Assembly: GCA_903929475.1 (NCBI GenBank) | Contig: CAIYUV010000159.1 | Span: forward strand, 1 to 36,878 | Origin: an uncultured Spartobacteria bacterium | GTDB lineage: Bacteria > Verrucomicrobiota > Verrucomicrobiia > Chthoniobacterales > Chthoniobacteraceae | Length of the DNA: 36,878 nt | Direction: 5' to 3' | In this document: one piece after another, positions 25,179-33,164 of the stretch | Layout of the letters: each line of letters starts with the position of its first letter | Position numbering within the stretch: the stretch's first letter is position 1 | Notes under the pieces: model-generated | What the model was told of the DNA's origin: nothing | Seen by the model: only the letters and a program-made list of their open reading frames with translations | Database searches by the model: none | Translations under genes and position numbers: made by a program

Positions 25179-26474
25179 ATGGCTTCTACCAAATCAGAAC
25201 TACTGGTTGCCTTTTTTCAGGAACTAGCTGCGCGTAGTATCCCTGCGGTAATACTTCATGGCTTCGAGACTATGCCGGAGCACTGGGAATCAGATGTGGA
25301 TTTTGTGGTGCCATCACGCGCCCTTCCTTTATTGGCGGACATTCAGCGCTCTTTGGCGGAGGCGCACGGCTGGCTTTTGGTGGATATCATTGAGGCAAAT
25401 CTCGACGCTCGATATGCCGTGCTGGCTGAACGGGGCAACCCCGCGAATTGTATCCAGCTTGATGCCTGCTCCAATTACGTGGAACATCAGCATCGGCTTG
25501 CTCCTGTCGGAAAATTACTCACTGGAAATTCTACACAACAAAACGGATTGCTGACTGCACCGCCTGCGGTGGAAGCCGTCTATCTTATCGCCAAAACTTT
25601 GGTAAAAAATGGCACGCTGATTTCACGCAGAATGCGTCTGGAAAATTTACTGAAAGAAGATCCTTCAGGTGTAGAACTGGCGTTTCAAGATGTGGTCGGT
25701 TCGACCAATCGCCGACTCGCAGACTGGCTGGCAACGGAGCATGAAGAACAAAGCGAACTGGCGAAACGCGCACATCGTCGCAAACGATTTGGAGCGGGCG
25801 ACTGGTTGCGAGAAGCATGGCGCGCTGTGCGACGCATCGTGCAGCCCTCCGGTTTATACATCTCGGTCTTCGGGCTGGATGGCTCGGGGAAGTCTTCGCT
25901 GCTTAAAAATCTTTCCCCTTTGCTGGCTCAAGTTTTTCGCCGGGTCGTTTCTTTCCATTCCCGCCCGCGTATCTTTGACCAGCCGGACGGAGCACTGAAC
26001 ACAACCCCTCACGATCAGATGCCTAGAAGCTGGATCGTTTGCGTGCTCAAACTGTTTTATTACTTCATCGATCACTGGCTGGGCTATGTCCTGAAAATTC
26101 TGCCCGCCAAAATCTGCGCGAAAGCAGTCATCTTTGACAGAGGCTTCGAGGATGTGCTTGTGGACCCTGCACGATATCGCCTGCACGGAGCGGAAGGCTT
26201 GGCGCGTTGCCTTGCAGCACTGCTCCCGAAGCCGGATATCACGTTCGTTCTCGAAGCCCCATCAAAGGTCATTCATCAACGAAAGGCGGAACTTCCACTA
26301 GAAGAAATCGACCGTCAGCAAACCAAGCTGCGCTCTCTGGCAAAGCAGCGGTCTCACTGGCATATGGTATCCGCAAATCAGCCAACAGAATTTCTCACGC
26401 AATCTGTAGCGGATGATATTTTCCAGTTCCTCGCCGATCGTTGTGCAAAACGCCATCCAACAATAAAGTCGTAG
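25179..26474 (+). CDS. Nucleotidyltransferase-thymidylate-kinase-like fusion protein, copy 2
   Basis: This 431-residue protein is a diverged paralogue of the product at 19421. It shares the order of domains and many motifs: HGFETMPEHWESDVDFVV at 27-44, with Asp39 and Asp41 as the putative metal pair; the QLDACSNYV segment; the P-loop FGLDGSGKSS at 231-240; FYYFIDHWLG at 293-302; FDRGFEDVLVDPARYRL at 319-335; and EAPSKVIHQRKAELP. Only half to two-thirds of residues match by eye, so the copies are old or separately acquired. The ATG at 25179 matches the start of copy 1. It precedes an APH-type kinase by 59 bp, suggesting linked phosphate chemistry. Substrate unknown. Confidence 0.75.
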   Translation: MASTKSELLVAFFQELAARSIPAVILHGFETMPEHWESDVDFVVPSRALPLLADIQRSLAEAHGWLLVDIIEANLDARYAVLAERGNPANCIQLDACSNYVEHQHRLAPVGKLLTGNSTQQNGLLTAPPAVEAVYLIAKTLVKNGTLISRRMRLENLLKEDPSGVELAFQDVVGSTNRRLADWLATEHEEQSELAKRAHRRKRFGAGDWLREAWRAVRRIVQPSGLYISVFGLDGSGKSSLLKNLSPLLAQVFRRVVSFHSRPRIFDQPDGALNTTPHDQMPRSWIVCVLKLFYYFIDHWLGYVLKILPAKICAKAVIFDRGFEDVLVDPARYRLHGAEGLARCLAALLPKPDITFVLEAPSKVIHQRKAELPLEEIDRQQTKLRSLAKQRSHWHMVSANQPTEFLTQSVADDIFQFLADRCAKRHPTIKS

Positions 26475-26533
26475 CGCCTCCATCTTAATGGTTAATTTGA
26501 ACATTGACCGTTTTCCCCTCTCACACGCTAGGT

Positions 26534-27664
26534 ATGCTTCCAATGCCGAGCCCAGCCGAACAGCTTCCTTCGGAGCCAGCGTCTCCGCTGGGGGGGCTTT
26601 TTGCCTGTGCGGAAGACGGGGCGGCGGGCATCCGTAAACGCTTTCGCATCATTCGCCGTCGCGGCGAGCTTCTGCTGGCTCTGCCGTTCGCTCGTTCCGA
26701 GGCATCCATCGCGCTCCGGCTTTATGCACCGCAGCGTGCTGCGGCCCGTGCTGCGGCCGGGCTTCTGAAACTGCTCTTGCGCACCGGCCTTCCAGTGCCT
26801 CTGCAGGTGAAAGAGTTTCGTTTTTCTGCCGCGGATCCTTTCTGTGAATTTCTTTCGCAGCTCGAACCCGCGTGGAGTGCGTGTGATGCCGGACTTGGCG
26901 TGCTAGCCGGCAATCCCCACACACTCGGCAGACGTTTTGTGCTCATGCTTTTCAAAAACGGGAGCGCTATCGCCGTGGTAAAAGTGGGGGTCGGCAGTGA
27001 AGCGCATCGTTTGATTGATTCGGAAATTTCTTTTCTTCAAAACGCCGTCAAGCTCGGCATTGCAGCTCCGCTGGCGGTGTTCGATTCCATCCGCGTGCGG
27101 GCTTTTGCGATGGCTCCGTTGTATGGCGAGGCGCCACGGCATCCATCAAGTCGCGACATTCACAGGGTTCTCCTGCCGTGGTTGAATCAAACGATGCGCG
27201 TGCCGCTCTCAAAACTTGCGGGCTGGGCCAGAGTCGCCACGGCTTGCGCAGACCACCCGGCCTGGAGCGCGCACTGTGCATCTATTACAGCGCGCGAGGT
27301 TTTTTCTGTCGTGATGCATGGAGACTTTGCGCCTTGGAACATCAAAGTGGATCCCAAATCCGGCACGTGGCAGGTGTTCGATTGGGAGCGTGGTGAAATC
27401 ATGGGCGTGCCCGGATGGGACTGGCTGCATTTTGAAATCCAGACAGCGATCCTTGTTCGCAGGGAGAACGCTGTGACCATCCTCAAAAATTTGGATCGGC
27501 TTTTTTCCGACCCGGATTTTTGCGATTACGCACAGCGGGCTGGGATCGCCGGCATTGAGCGCGCGTTGCTGGTGGCGTATCTTTTGCACTGCGCAGCCAT
27601 TCAACCGCCCACGGAAGGGCTCGCTTCCATCGAATCTCTGCTGCAAGCCTTGACCCTGAAATGA
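26534..27664 (+). CDS. APH-family small-molecule kinase-like protein
   Basis: The C-terminal part of this 376-residue protein has the aminoglycoside-phosphotransferase-like active site: MHGDFAPWNI at 261-270, with catalytic Asp264 and Asn269, and VFDWERGE at 281-288, with metal-binding Asp283. Lys150 in AVVKVG and Glu164 fit the ATP lysine and helix-C glutamate. The first 110 residues do not look like kinase and may be a substrate domain. Related enzymes phosphorylate choline, homoserine, sugars or LPS. In this locus a glycan or glycan precursor is more plausible than an antibiotic. ATG at 26534 is used; 26543 is possible. Its TGA overlaps the next ATG (ATGA at 27661), so it is coupled to the sensor-fused glycosyltransferase. 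Confidence 0.75.
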   Translation: MLPMPSPAEQLPSEPASPLGGLFACAEDGAAGIRKRFRIIRRRGELLLALPFARSEASIALRLYAPQRAAARAAAGLLKLLLRTGLPVPLQVKEFRFSAADPFCEFLSQLEPAWSACDAGLGVLAGNPHTLGRRFVLMLFKNGSAIAVVKVGVGSEAHRLIDSEISFLQNAVKLGIAAPLAVFDSIRVRAFAMAPLYGEAPRHPSSRDIHRVLLPWLNQTMRVPLSKLAGWARVATACADHPAWSAHCASITAREVFSVVMHGDFAPWNIKVDPKSGTWQVFDWERGEIMGVPGWDWLHFEIQTAILVRRENAVTILKNLDRLFSDPDFCDYAQRAGIAGIERALLVAYLLHCAAIQPPTEGLASIESLLQALTLK

Positions 27665-29556
27665 ACCGCCGCCTGAAAGTTTTGATTTCCGCATTCGCCT
27701 GCCGCCCCGGCAAAGGCTCGGAGCCGGAAGTCGGCTGGTGCTGGGCAATCGGGATGGCGCGCTACCACGATGTGACCGTGCTCACGCAACTCAAGCACCG
27801 CCTAGGAATCGAGGCCGGCCTCGCCGCGCTCCCGCCCGATGTGCCGCGACCAAATTTTCGCTACTTCGATGGCGGCGAAAAAATTGCCCGGCTGCGAAAA
27901 CGTTTTGGAGGCGTGCGTCTTTTTTACATCTGGTGGCAAAAGGCGGCTTGGAAAGTAGTCGAGCAATTACACGAGGAGATCGGTTTCGATTTGATGCACC
28001 ACATTACCTTTGCGGGATACCGTTACACCACGGCGGTGTGGGGTCATGGTGTGCCGTGTGTATGGGGACCGGTCGGTGGCATGGAGTCCGTCCCACTACG
28101 TCTCATGCCTCTGGATAATCCTTTGGCGCTGCTGTCTGAACTGATGCGCAACCTGAGTAATGACATTCAGGCTATGCCCTTCCATGTCTTGCCACGCCGT
28201 GCTGCGGATTCCTCGGTTGTTCTGGTCTCAACTCGAGAAACCCAGAAGGTCTTTGAAGCCTTGGGCGCGCATCCAATCCTCATGCCGACGGTTGGCATTG
28301 ATGAGAAAGTAATCAGCAAACGCCCTCTCAACGTGCCCACAGGAACGTTGGAATTACTCTTCGTTGGCCAAATCATCTCACTCAAAGGGGTGGATCTTGC
28401 CCTACACGCACTGCGTGCTTCAGGCACTTCGGCGCGGCTGACTTTCATCGGAAGCGGAAGCTACCAAATGAAAGCGGCGGCGATGGCTCGCCGGTTGGGC
28501 ATTGAGTCGCAGGTGATATTTCCGGGACGCGTCCCTCGTGAACAAGTCCTGCAGGAATACGAAAAGTATCATGTCTTCCTCTTTCCCAGCCTGCACGATT
28601 CCGGCGGGCTTGCGGTTCTGGAGGCGATGGCTCAGGGCCTGCCGGTCATTTGTCTCGACTGTGGGGGCCCTGCAATTTCCGTTCGGGATGGATGCGGCAT
28701 CCGGATTCCAATGCTTGGGCGCAGAAAAGTCGTGGAGCAGATTGCCGGGGCCATCCAGACCTACGATCAGGATCGTGCACGCGTCGCTGCGGACGGTCAG
28801 CGCGCGAGAGAATCCGTGACGGAGCATTACGAGTGGAATCGGAAGTATCCGGAAATGGACGCCGTTTACGCCGAGGCTACCCACGACAATGAGCGGCGCC
28901 GGGCGGCGGCCCGCAGAAAACGCTTTCTCCACGGTTCGCGCCATCTGGTCTTTACCACGCGCGGCATCCTGCTTTCGCTGCTGCTCATTCTCGTGATTTC
29001 CTTGTTGGAAATTCAAAGCATCCGCCAGCTCAAGGGTGCAGCAACGCGCATCGTCTCGGATACGCTGCCCAGCCTCTCCAGTGCTGCGGTCGCCAATGAA
29101 AGCCGCAACAACAGCTTCATCAAACTGCAGCTCTTGCTTCATACCGAGTCTGCCACTGAAGAAACGAAATATGTCGCGGATATCGAACGCCTCTCCAACG
29201 AAACCACCAAGGCATTCCATGATTATGAAGAGGTCATCAGCGATCAGGCGGACCGTGAAAACTTCGAAAAGTTGATTAAGGCTCGCATCAGCTACCTCGA
29301 TATTCGCCAGCAGGTCATCAAGGAATATACGATCGGTAGAAAAGAGGTGGCTCTTGTTCTCTTTGAGAAATCACTTCTGCCAGCGTTTGAAAAATACGCT
29401 CAGATTTCCAGAGAAATCACGACATACAATGTTGAGGAGGGCAAAAAAGATGGACATGAGATATTGAGGCAGGTCGAAATGAGTCAGTTGATTCTAGCAG
29501 CCCTTGGCATCGGAGTTTTCCTCACAGGCTTTTTTATGGGCGTCAGCAAGACGTAG
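27661..29556 (+). CDS. Family 4 glycosyltransferase fused to a 4HB_MCP-like sensor domain
   Basis: A single uninterrupted frame of 631 residues. Residues 1-405 are a GT4 enzyme with an N-terminal ACRPGKGSEPEVGW motif, donor-domain entry at ELLFVGQIISLKGVDLALHA and the E-x7-E region SLHDSGGLAVLEAMAQGLPV. After a basic linker (410-428), a membrane helix lies at about 434-451. Residues 452-607 are a helical region with the features of the four-helix-bundle ligand-binding domain of chemoreceptors, including DTLPSL and YLDIRQQVIKEYTIGRKEVA. A second helix lies at about 608-627 and the protein stops four residues later. No HAMP or methyl-accepting domain follows. The predicted topology is cytoplasmic enzyme, periplasmic sensor. 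This would be a glycosyltransferase directly gated by a periplasmic signal. The sensing role is inference. Confidence 0.82.
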   Translation: MNRRLKVLISAFACRPGKGSEPEVGWCWAIGMARYHDVTVLTQLKHRLGIEAGLAALPPDVPRPNFRYFDGGEKIARLRKRFGGVRLFYIWWQKAAWKVVEQLHEEIGFDLMHHITFAGYRYTTAVWGHGVPCVWGPVGGMESVPLRLMPLDNPLALLSELMRNLSNDIQAMPFHVLPRRAADSSVVLVSTRETQKVFEALGAHPILMPTVGIDEKVISKRPLNVPTGTLELLFVGQIISLKGVDLALHALRASGTSARLTFIGSGSYQMKAAAMARRLGIESQVIFPGRVPREQVLQEYEKYHVFLFPSLHDSGGLAVLEAMAQGLPVICLDCGGPAISVRDGCGIRIPMLGRRKVVEQIAGAIQTYDQDRARVAADGQRARESVTEHYEWNRKYPEMDAVYAEATHDNERRRAAARRKRFLHGSRHLVFTTRGILLSLLLILVISLLEIQSIRQLKGAATRIVSDTLPSLSSAAVANESRNNSFIKLQLLLHTESATEETKYVADIERLSNETTKAFHDYEEVISDQADRENFEKLIKARISYLDIRQQVIKEYTIGRKEVALVLFEKSLLPAFEKYAQISREITTYNVEEGKKDGHEILRQVEMSQLILAALGIGVFLTGFFMGVSKT

Positions 29557-29581
29557 CATCTTCTCACAACACGCTCAGCCC

Positions 29582-30800
29582 TCAAGCCACGGCGTTCAGC
29601 GCCGTGTGCAGCATCGCCACGTATTGGCGGGCGGTGTAGCTGGCGAGGAAGTGCTCGCGCAGCAGTAGCGCGTCTTGCACACAGACAGCGATGAGTTTGG
29701 ACGCAACATCGGCAGGATCGCGCGAGGCGCAAAAGCCGGGGTGGTCGGCGGGGAGCATCTCGGGAATTGCGCGCCAGCGGGTGGTGATGATTTGCAGGCC
29801 GTATGCCATCGCTTCGAGCAGCGAAACGGGCTGGCCTTCGGCGTTGTAATACGTGGGGAAACACAGGCAGTCGCTCTCAATGAGCAGCCGTTGTTTTGTT
29901 TCACCGCTCACAAAGCCTGCGTGTGTGATGCAATGCCCGGCAGCGTTGGCTTTTTCGATTGCCGCTTTGAGTTCGCTCTCTTCCTCGGGGAAAAGGAACG
30001 CTCCAGCGAGTGTCGCATGCACGCGCATTTTTGATCCTTGCTCGCGCAGGCGTTCGTTGGCGATGCGCACACCTTCGATGGTGTCGAAGACTCCTTTTTC
30101 GCGTGTGCAGTGTGCGAGATAAAGCACCTGGAAAACTTCCGGCTCCGCACTTGCGTTTTCGCTCACGCTGGCTGTGAGTGTTTCTCCTGCCATCAAGCGG
30201 CGACGGGCGCTGACTCGTGCTTCACGACGCGGGCGGACGGCTTTGTCAAAATCCGGACAGGGATCCGGGATTCCATTGGCGACGATTTCTACACTCCCGC
30301 TGCGAAACCAGAGCGCATCGCGCATACTGGGGATCGCAAGTGAGAGACCGAGCTTTGGCTTTCCGAGCAAGCGATGTGTCAGCCAGCGCTCGAACCAATT
30401 TCCCTCGCGCTCCAGCCAGTCGCCGAGGCCGCTTGCGTGCCAGTGGTAGATGCGTTCGCGGAAAAACGGACGGCACATCAGCATGACGATCCAATCGCGA
30501 TATAGCGCCGCGCGTTTGCCCGGTGCCGGGACATAGTAAAACGCTCGCACGCCGTAGCGGAACCGGCACCAGATGGCCTCGAAACAATAGCGGAAGATGA
30601 GCAGCAGTTTCCCAAAGCGAAACGTGCCGATGTCTTCCATGTTGTCGGAGACCTGCGCGTTCACGTGGTAGCATTCGATTGCGGATTGCGGATTTGTCGC
30701 GCTTGCGGGCATCTCCGCCGAAACCATCCAGCATCAATTTCACCATGTAGCTCTGGCCATGGTGCGGCGGCGGGATGTGGGCGAAGACGAGGAGTTTCAC
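29582..30800 (-). pseudogene. Family 4 glycosyltransferase split by a 7-bp tandem duplication
   Basis: Two frames together make one GT4. The first begins at GTG 30800 (VKLLVFAHIPPPHHGQSYMV) and stays correct through about residue 39. The second continues with IECYHVNAQVSDNMEDIG and runs to the stop at 29582, with FQVLYLAHCTREKGVFDTIEG and NAEGQPVSLLEAMAYGLQII as the GT4 donor signatures. The frames meet at a tandem GATTGCG repeat (30677-30690). Removing one copy gives a clean 404-codon frame including stop. As written, translation from 30800 runs out of frame to a stop at 30246; internal starts such as ATG 30727 would lack the first GT-B strand. It could be a pseudogene, a phase-variable gene in its off state, or a sequencing error. 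Confidence 0.85.
30677..30694. repeat. Heptanucleotide tandem repeat causing the frameshift
   Basis: GATTGCG occurs twice in tandem (30677-30683, 30684-30690) followed by GATT (30691-30694). On the coding strand it reads AATC CGCAATC CGCAATC. Seven is not a multiple of three, so gain or loss of one unit changes the frame of the glycosyltransferase. Slipped-strand mispairing is the usual origin of such changes. Confidence 0.9.
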
Positions 30801-30881
30801 GCGTTGGGCGTGTAACATTCTACATCCGGCGGCGAACATCCAGTTTGGATATTGCGCTCTGTGTTTTCGCGATTCGCGAAA

Positions 30882-32108
30882 TTATTTCCCGCGATGCACG
30901 CGCGATGCGACTTTCAGGCGCAGACCGTTCAGGCGGATGAAGCCGGTGGCGTCGTCCTGATTGTAGGCTTTGGTCGGGTCGGCTTCCATCGTGGCGATGT
31001 GCGGGTTGTAGAGGCTCACTTTGGATTTGCGGCCGCTGACCATGATGTTGCCCTTGTAAAGTTTCACGCGCACGGTGCCGGTCACGTTCTTCTGCGATTC
31101 CTCGACGTAGGCCTGGAGCGCGTAGCGTTCGGGCGCATACCAGAAACCGTTGTAAACGAGTTCCGCATATTTCGGGATGAGCGCGTCGCGCTGGTGCATG
31201 ACTTCGCGGTCCATCGTGAGCGACTCCATTTGGCGATGCGCAAAGAGCAGAATTGCACCGCCGGGCGTCTCATACACACCACGCGATTTCATGCCGACGA
31301 AACGATTCTCCACCATGTCCACGCGCCCGACGCCGTGTTTGCCGCCGATCTTGTTGAGCGTTTTCATCACGCCGAGCGGATTCATTTTCTTACCGTTCAC
31401 TGCGACGCAATCACCCTTCACGAAATCGAGTTCGACGAACTCCGGCTTGTTCGGCGCGTCTTCGGGCAGGCACGAGAGCGTGGTGAAATAGTCGCGATTC
31501 TTGAGGTCGTAAGAATCAAACCACGGGTCTTCGAGAATGCCGGCTTCGTAGGAGATATGCAGAAGGTTGCGATCCATCGAGTAGGGTTTCTTGGCGCTGG
31601 CCTGCACGGGAATCTTGTGCTTCGCGCAATAATCAATCATCTCTTGGCGCCCGGGAAATTCGGCGCGATAACGTTCATCGCGCCATGGAGCGATGACTTG
31701 CAAATCCGGCGCCAGCGCGGCTGCGGTGAGTTCAAAGCGAACCTGATCGTTGCCTTTGCCGGTCGCACCGTGCGCGATTGCGTCGGCCTTTTCCTTGCGG
31801 GCGATTTCTACCATGCGTTTGGCGATGAGCGGGCGAGCGATGCTCGTGCCGAGAAAGTATTGCCCTTCGTAAATCGCACCGGCGCGAATCATCGGGTAGA
31901 TGAAGTCCTTCGCGAATTCCGCCTGCAAATCGTCTATGTAGATTTTGGTCGCGCCGGTCTTGATGGCTTTCTTTTCGAGACCGTCGAGTTCTTCCTCCTG
32001 ACCGATGTCGGCGCAGAAGCCGATCATCTCGGCGTTATACTTTTCTTTGATCCAAGACATGAGGACGGATGTGTCGAGGCCGCCGGAGTAAGCTAAAACA
32101 ATTTTCAT
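30882..32108 (-). CDS. argG: Argininosuccinate synthase
   Basis: The enzyme joins citrulline and aspartate with ATP to make argininosuccinate in arginine biosynthesis, in the cytoplasm. The 408-residue protein begins [20 protein letters not shown], the PP-loop of N-type ATP pyrophosphatases, and includes [39 protein letters not shown] and [25 protein letters not shown], all conserved in ArgG. The start at 32108 is fixed by the N-terminal strand; the frame open to 32168 is unlikely. It faces the same way as the frameshifted glycosyltransferase, 81 bp before it, and ends the polysaccharide region. Three ATTCA half-sites upstream might be operators. Confidence 0.96.
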   Translation of the reverse strand: MKIVLAYSGGLDTSVLMSWIKEKYNAEMIGFCADIGQEEELDGLEKKAIKTGATKIYIDDLQAEFAKDFIYPMIRAGAIYEGQYFLGTSIARPLIAKRMVEIARKEKADAIAHGATGKGNDQVRFELTAAALAPDLQVIAPWRDERYRAEFPGRQEMIDYCAKHKIPVQASAKKPYSMDRNLLHISYEAGILEDPWFDSYDLKNRDYFTTLSCLPEDAPNKPEFVELDFVKGDCVAVNGKKMNPLGVMKTLNKIGGKHGVGRVDMVENRFVGMKSRGVYETPGGAILLFAHRQMESLTMDREVMHQRDALIPKYAELVYNGFWYAPERYALQAYVEESQKNVTGTVRVKLYKGNIMVSGRKSKVSLYNPHIATMEADPTKAYNQDDATGFIRLNGLRLKVASRVHRGK

Positions 32109-32169
32109 CGGGCGCGGATGAAAGCAGACACAACGTGCGCGTAAATCACGAATGCGTTTGGAGAGCATT

Positions 32170-32246
32170 TTGTGATTTATTCACAACGTGATCTGGAGAT
32201 TTAAAGATCAAAGACCATGTTCCTATTCACCTTCTAAGTGTGAATA
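32170..32246. promoter_or_regulatory. Inverted repeats with ATTCA half-sites upstream of argG
   Basis: TTGTGA-TTTAT-TCACAA (32170-32186) is a perfect 6-bp inverted repeat with a 5-base spacer. TATTCAC (32224-32230) and GTGAATA (32240-32246) form a second perfect pair 9 bases apart. They share the core TATTCAC/GTGAATA, which includes ATTCA, the half-site of ARG boxes in other bacteria. They lie 60-140 bp upstream of argG. An arginine-repressor site is possible, but half-site arrangement differs from TGAAT-n4-ATTCA. The remaining intergenic bases to 32360 show no gene. Confidence 0.35.
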
Positions 32247-32360
32247 ACTCAGCGCATCCGTGCTCCACGCCCGCTGGCATTGTGTTCCGCAGCGATCCGC
32301 GCTTGTGAAAATGTCCGCGTAATTTCGGAAGCAGCGCGCACAAGCAGCGTAACGTCGCAG

Positions 32361-33110
32361 TTATTCCGCGTTATTGGCAGTTCTTGGCGAATTATTCGCA
32401 GGCTTTACAAAGCTCTCATTGAGCACCGGAATTTCCCAGATTCGTTTCTTCAATGCATCGAGCGCCGCCGCCGTTTCCGCTTCTTTCTTGCTGCTGCCCT
32501 CGCCGCTTCCGAGATCCAATCCATTCCACACCACACGTGCTTTGAAATGCTTTTGGTGGTCAGGGCCTTCGGAACCGATGATGGGATAACTAGGGCTGAT
32601 CGGCGTGATTGCTTGCAGGATTTCCTGCAACTGCCCCTTCGGGTTTGCATCCGGTGGGTCCACATCGAGACTTTCCAAATCCTCGCGCGCCTCGGTGAGC
32701 ACGATGCGCCGTGCGGTGACGTAATCCGAGTCGAGATAAATAGCCCCGATCAGCGCTTCGTATGCATCCGAAAGCGCAGAACCACGCAAGCGGCCACCCG
32801 ATGCCTCCTCTCCCCGGCCCATCATCAGATGGTTGCCGAGGTCCAGTCGCTTGGCGTGGAGTTTCAGCCCATCGCGCGACACCAATCGCGAACGCATCTT
32901 CGTAAGCTGCCCCTCGCTGTCTTTCGGAAAGTGATCGAACAACCACTCGGTGAAAATCAACTGCAACACCGCGTCGCCGAGAAACTCCAGCCGCTGGTTG
33001 TCGAAATGATGCCGCTGCGTTTCATGGCCGAGCGAAGGATGTGTGAGCGCCTCCGCGAGCAGCAGCGGGTTGCGGAATTTGTATTTGAGACGCTGTTCGA
33101 GCGGATTCAT
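32361..33110 (-). CDS. rnc: Ribonuclease III
   Basis: The enzyme cleaves double-stranded RNA, including rRNA precursors. The 249-residue protein has the RNase III signature RLEFLGDAVL after YKFRNPLLLAEALTHPS, then SDAYEALIGAIYLDSDY with the metal-binding Asp and Glu, and a C-terminal dsRNA-binding domain (PKGQLQEILQ to KKEAETAAALDALKK). The first conserved residue of the signature is Asn-Gln instead of the usual Glu before RLEF, a mild change. Length is normal. The ATG at 33110 gives the typical N-terminus. Its 3' neighbour is the argG promoter region; the DEAD-box helicase gene lies upstream on the same strand. Confidence 0.95.
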   Translation of the reverse strand: MNPLEQRLKYKFRNPLLLAEALTHPSLGHETQRHHFDNQRLEFLGDAVLQLIFTEWLFDHFPKDSEGQLTKMRSRLVSRDGLKLHAKRLDLGNHLMMGRGEEASGGRLRGSALSDAYEALIGAIYLDSDYVTARRIVLTEAREDLESLDVDPPDANPKGQLQEILQAITPISPSYPIIGSEGPDHQKHFKARVVWNGLDLGSGEGSSKKEAETAAALDALKKRIWEIPVLNESFVKPANNSPRTANNAE

Positions 33111-33164
33111 GAACGGACGCGGACGCTAGCAGACTTTCCTACAAACTCCCCAGCAAAATGCTTC

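Noticed and set aside
28860-28960. Possibility that the glycosyltransferase-sensor fusion is a simple frameshift or lost stop
   Set aside because: Both halves are in one frame with a basic, charged linker suited to a membrane-proximal position and no repeat or stop remnant. I keep it as a real fusion but list the junction check in the findings.
29588-29606. Perfect 7-bp stem CACGGCG/CGCCGTG as a terminator between convergent glycosyltransferase genes
   Set aside because: It lies in the coding end of the minus-strand gene and is not followed by a T-run on either strand.
30852-32096. Long plus-strand open frame opposite argG (414 codons)
   Set aside because: It is the antisense shadow of a clear ArgG; the composition is rich in His, Arg and Val as expected from GC-rich antisense frames, with no recognisable domain.
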